From DATKFM01 sp046154965 (GTDB lineage Bacteria; Pseudomonadota; Alphaproteobacteria; Dongiales; Dongiaceae): a DNA stretch of 64,000 bases. The notes beneath the pieces are model-generated. The model made no database searches and was not told the DNA's origin. It was given only the letters and a program-made list of their open reading frames with translations. Position 1 is the first letter of the stretch. Each line of letters opens with the position of its first letter. The stretch is from NCBI GenBank assembly GCA_046154965.1, contig JBJXDY010000114.1:124001-188000 (forward strand). Direction: 5' to 3'. Of this stretch, positions 61,489 to 64,000 are shown piece by piece. The translations under genes were made by a program, and so were the position numbers.

Positions 61489-61900
61489 GCCGGGCGAACG
61501 CCTGGTCGTGAACGGCGCCGTGCTCTGCAACGGCAAGTCGCGCAATACGCTGTATTTCGCCAATACCGCATCGATCCTGCGCGAAAAGGATGTGATGCAG
61601 ATCGAGGAGGCGACGTCGCCGGTGGCGCGCGCCTACTACCTCATCCAGCTGATGATGCTGAACTCCGACGATCTCGACATCTATCAGCCGACCTACGAAA
61701 AGCTGATGACCGAGCTGGTGCGCGCCTTCAGCAATCCTACCATGAAGCAGAAGCTCGCCGAGTCCGCGCAGTGGGTCTTGAGCGGTGACTTTTACAAGGC
61801 ATTGGTCGCGTTGCGTCCGGTACGCGACTACGAAGCAGCGCTGTTGAGCCGGACATCAATGCAATCGGCAGCGCCAATAAAGGAGGAGAGGTTGGAATGA
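61469..61900 (+). CDS. flbT: flagellin mRNA-binding repressor FlbT
   Basis: This 143-residue FlbT homologue reads LAVKLKPGERLVVNGAVLCN, ARAYYLIQLMMLNSDDLDIY and ELVRAFSNPTMKQKLAESAQ. It binds the 5' end of flagellin mRNA to block translation in the absence of assembly. GGAGG precedes its ATG within the last codons of flaF. It overlaps the next gene (FlaG-like) by 4 bases. Confidence 0.93.
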   Translation: MLAVKLKPGERLVVNGAVLCNGKSRNTLYFANTASILREKDVMQIEEATSPVARAYYLIQLMMLNSDDLDIYQPTYEKLMTELVRAFSNPTMKQKLAESAQWVLSGDFYKALVALRPVRDYEAALLSRTSMQSAAPIKEERLE

Positions 61901-62211
61901 GTCACATCGTAGACGGCATCGGGCTTTCGCCCGGGCACCGGAGCGTCGAGTCGGGACAGCATCCACCGAAGACACGAGGGAATGCGCCGCCGCCGGAAGC
62001 GAAAGCCGAGGAACCTCCGGAGATGCACCCCAGGCCACCGGCGCCTGTATCAGGGCTCAATCAGTCGGCGTCGAGCTATCAGATCCACCTGGATTCCGGC
62101 ACCATGCGCACGATCACCGAGGTCATCGACAAGGCCACGGGTGACGTGCTCTTTTCGATTCCGGTCGGCTACCGCCGGGATCAGTCTTCGGCAGGCGGCA
62201 GGCGGTCATGA
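61897..62211 (+). CDS. FlaG-like protein
   Basis: This 104-residue protein has a Pro-rich N-terminal half and a C-terminal part with TEVIDKATGDVLFSIPVGYR, which fits the FlaG pattern (V-x-D-K-x-T-G-E-V-[IL]-R-x-I-P). FlaG affects filament length in polar flagellates. ATGA overlap with flbT and a second ATGA overlap with the DUF1217 gene indicate a coupled run. The AGGAGAGG ahead of the start is a good Shine-Dalgarno. Confidence 0.75.
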   Translation: MSHIVDGIGLSPGHRSVESGQHPPKTRGNAPPPEAKAEEPPEMHPRPPAPVSGLNQSASSYQIHLDSGTMRTITEVIDKATGDVLFSIPVGYRRDQSSAGGRRS

Positions 62212-63023
62212 TTGGCAGCGTTGCAGGGGCCGCTTCCAGTTCGGCCGTCCAGGGCTATCGGCTGATCGAGAAGACGCTCGACCGGCAGATGGAGAGCTTC
62301 GAGAAGAGCCCGACGGTCAAGCGGGAGATAGACTATGTCCGCGACAGGTTGAAAACCATCGACAGCGCCGAAGAACTGGTCGGCGATTATCGGGTTATGC
62401 GGTTCGTCATGTCAGCCTTCGGGCTGGATTCCCAGGTCAATGCCAAGGCCCTGATCAAGCGCGTGCTGGCCGAGGGCTGGCGCGAAAGCGGGGCCATGGC
62501 CAACAAACTGGTGGATCCCCGCTACCGCGAGATGGCAAGGGCTTTCGATTTCAAGGAAAGCGGCTCAACAATCGTCAAATCGAAGGCACTGGCCGACTCG
62601 CTGGTCGACCGTTTCGTCACCAACGAGTTCGAGAAAAGCGCCGGCGAGGGAAATCCGGCGGTGCGCTACGCGCTTTACTTCAAGCGCAAGGCCGCGAGCA
62701 TCACCAGCTGGTATCAGGTTCTGGGCGACAGACCACTATTCGAAGTCGTGCGGACGGTGCTGGGCGTGCAGACCCTGGGTCCCGCGACGGACCTCGACAG
62801 GCAGGTGAAGTTTCTAGAAACCCGCATCGGCCTCGACAATCTGAAGAAGCCCGACTTTGCCAAGCGCTTCGTCGATCGATATCTCAGCGCCTACGATCAG
62901 CGCAACAGCACGGCGACCCTGTCCGGCGCCGCACAGATCCTGGCGATCGGGACCAACAGCCTGAATGCCGGAGGCACGGGCTTTGCCGCACAGACGACGT
63001 TCGCGCTGCTGGGTATCAGGTAG
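62208..63023 (+). CDS. DUF1217 family flagellar protein
   Basis: This 271-residue protein has the alphaproteobacterial DUF1217 pattern: SPTVKREIDYVRDRLKTIDS, DYRVMRFVMSAFGLDSQVNA and RIGLDNLKKPDFAKRFVDRY. Members are found near flagellar genes, and some may act in flagellar structure or assembly. The start overlaps the FlaG-like gene by four bases (ATGA). The end is convergent with motE (40 bases). Confidence 0.85.
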   Translation: MIGSVAGAASSSAVQGYRLIEKTLDRQMESFEKSPTVKREIDYVRDRLKTIDSAEELVGDYRVMRFVMSAFGLDSQVNAKALIKRVLAEGWRESGAMANKLVDPRYREMARAFDFKESGSTIVKSKALADSLVDRFVTNEFEKSAGEGNPAVRYALYFKRKAASITSWYQVLGDRPLFEVVRTVLGVQTLGPATDLDRQVKFLETRIGLDNLKKPDFAKRFVDRYLSAYDQRNSTATLSGAAQILAIGTNSLNAGGTGFAAQTTFALLGIR

Positions 63024-63062
63024 TCTCGAACGCGGCTTGGGCGCGCCCCGGCGCGCCGGCGG

Positions 63063-63803
63063 CTACTGTGTGGCGGGTTGCGCAACCGGCTCGGCCGCCG
63101 CTTCCGGGGCAGCGGCGATCTCTTCCATCGGATCGGGCTGCATGGCCATGGCGACGGTGATCGCCTGGGCCTTCAGGGGATCCATCTGCGCGAGGATCGG
63201 CGCCAGGCGCCGCTCGCCCATGCGGGTGACAACTTCCAGCAGAACCTCGCCATCCATCTTCTCCAGGATTCGCGCCGCCTCGTCGGGTTTCATCGATTCA
63301 TAGATCTTCACCAAGCGGCGGTACTTCATGCCGCCGGCATCCTGGCTACCGCCGGTGAGTTTCTCGATATCCGATTTCAGCCTCTGCTGTTCGCCGACCT
63401 TGGTGGTAATCTGCTGCTGGACGGCTTCCAGCATCGCCGCCCGGTCGGCGAGATCCTTCTCCCGCTGATCGAGTTCCGCGCGGCGCTTCGCAAGCTGCTG
63501 CAACAGTTCGTAGTCGGCCTTGGTCATGGTCTGGGGATCGAACGGCTCGTCGGCGACGGCGGGCGCCGGTTCAGTGGCCGCCTGCTCGACAGGTGCGGCT
63601 GGCTCTGCGGCCGGAGTTTCCTCTCTCGCGGTCTCGGCTGATGCCGCCGTGCCAAGCGTGGCGCCTTCGGGCTCGGCTTCTTCCGCGTTCGCCATCTGCT
63701 CGGCGGTCTGCCACACCAGACCGACGCGGATCGGCAGGATGGCGATCAGCAGCAGGACGATGGCGGGCAGAACCCGCGCCGCGCTCCGGCTCTTGGCACC
63801 CAT
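63063..63803 (-). CDS. MotE-like flagellar motility protein (MgtE_N-type C-terminal domain)
   Basis: This 246-residue membrane protein has one N-terminal membrane helix (VLPAIVLLLIAILPIRVGLV), an Ala/Glu-rich linker, a coiled coil (about 100-155) and a C-terminal MgtE_N-like domain (YRRLVKIYESMKPDEAARIL, KMDGEVLLEVVTRMGERRLA, PILAQMDPLKAQAITVAM). MotE proteins act in the periplasm as chaperones for the motility protein MotC in rhizobia. ATG at 63803 is preceded by GGGATAAACC: the previous gene's TAA is three bases upstream. Confidence 0.88.
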   Translation of the reverse strand: MGAKSRSAARVLPAIVLLLIAILPIRVGLVWQTAEQMANAEEAEPEGATLGTAASAETAREETPAAEPAAPVEQAATEPAPAVADEPFDPQTMTKADYELLQQLAKRRAELDQREKDLADRAAMLEAVQQQITTKVGEQQRLKSDIEKLTGGSQDAGGMKYRRLVKIYESMKPDEAARILEKMDGEVLLEVVTRMGERRLAPILAQMDPLKAQAITVAMAMQPDPMEEIAAAPEAAAEPVAQPATQ

Positions 63804-63806
63804 GGT

Positions 63807-64000
63807 TTATCCCTTCCGTAGATTGCGCATGACGGACATCAGCTCGTCCGCGGCCGCACGATGGCGGCCGGGTTCCTGTTGAGCCGGGCGCGGCGCCGAG
63901 GCGCGGACCATCAGCGGCTGGCCATCGGCCGGCCGTACCTGGGCCATCTCCAGGCGCTCGGCTAGTGTATCAGCGCGGAGCATTGCCTTCGGCTTTCTTG
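63807..64000 (-). CDS. partial C-terminal end of a gene upstream of motE (DUF6468-like candidate)
   Basis: A minus-strand frame is open from the window's right edge to TAA at 63807-63809. The visible end reads KAMLRADTLAERLEMAQVRP and ELMSVMRNLRKG. In related genomes the gene ahead of motE can be a DUF6468-type motility protein with a similar ADTLAERL segment, but this is a memory-based guess. Its stop lies three bases from the motE start, so the two are co-transcribed. The 5' part is outside the window. Confidence 0.5.
   Translation of the reverse strand, partial: RKPKAMLRADTLAERLEMAQVRPADGQPLMVRASAPRPAQQEPGRHRAAADELMSVMRNLRKG

Overview
The window is high-GC DNA (about 64% by eye) from a flagellated alphaproteobacterium, most likely a member of Rhodospirillales or a neighbouring order. 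The strongest evidence is the flagellar set: flaF and flbT directly behind a flagellin, a MotE-type protein, a DUF1217 protein, a free-standing rod-binding protein next to flgI, and a CtrA/FtcR-like regulator. The genus cannot be fixed from the sequence alone.

Layout. 1-12.5 kb is a metabolic region: a META-type lipoprotein, a histidine/aromatic ammonia-lyase homologue without the MIO triad, a cold-shock protein behind a structured leader, a flavin reductase, an acyl-CoA dehydrogenase, an adenine/adenosine deaminase, a polar amino-acid ABC transporter lacking its ATPase, a LysE/RhtB exporter, a DUF1989-GcvT fusion and a GreA/GreB-type factor. 12.6-31 kb holds further catabolic and housekeeping genes: SMP-30 lactonase, two FAD-dependent amine/D-amino-acid oxidoreductases, a DUF4139 protein, an ACT protein, a NYN/LOTUS protein, a GAF-adenylate cyclase, an aldo-keto reductase, an Asp/Glu-racemase family protein, an AEC transporter and an AruI-like ThDP enzyme. 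Intergenic repeats and gene remnants (AI-2E transporter tail, FNR-like head) are scattered through it.

30-39 kb is the most unusual block. Four secreted FecR-domain proteins, two with extreme Gly-Asp/Asp tails, surround a membrane-anchored retropepsin-like protease and an orphan CHASE2-PAS-PAS histidine kinase. No FecI sigma factor or TonB receptor is present. I infer a possible envelope signalling module. HrpB helicase, a beta-hydroxyacid dehydrogenase and a small membrane protein follow.

43-64 kb is a flagellar region: flhA-fliR-flhB, motA-motB, fliK-flgD, then leftward flgI, flgJ-like and flgN-like genes, a degenerate-receiver regulator with an AT-rich operator-like upstream region, flgE-flgK-flgL, flagellin, flaF-flbT-flaG-like-DUF1217 with overlapping ends, and leftward motE with an upstream partial gene running off the window. 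An intergenic repeat cluster and an ectoine-synthase-like fragment interrupt this region at 51.2-52.1 kb. No rRNA, tRNA, CRISPR array or intact insertion sequence was recognised.
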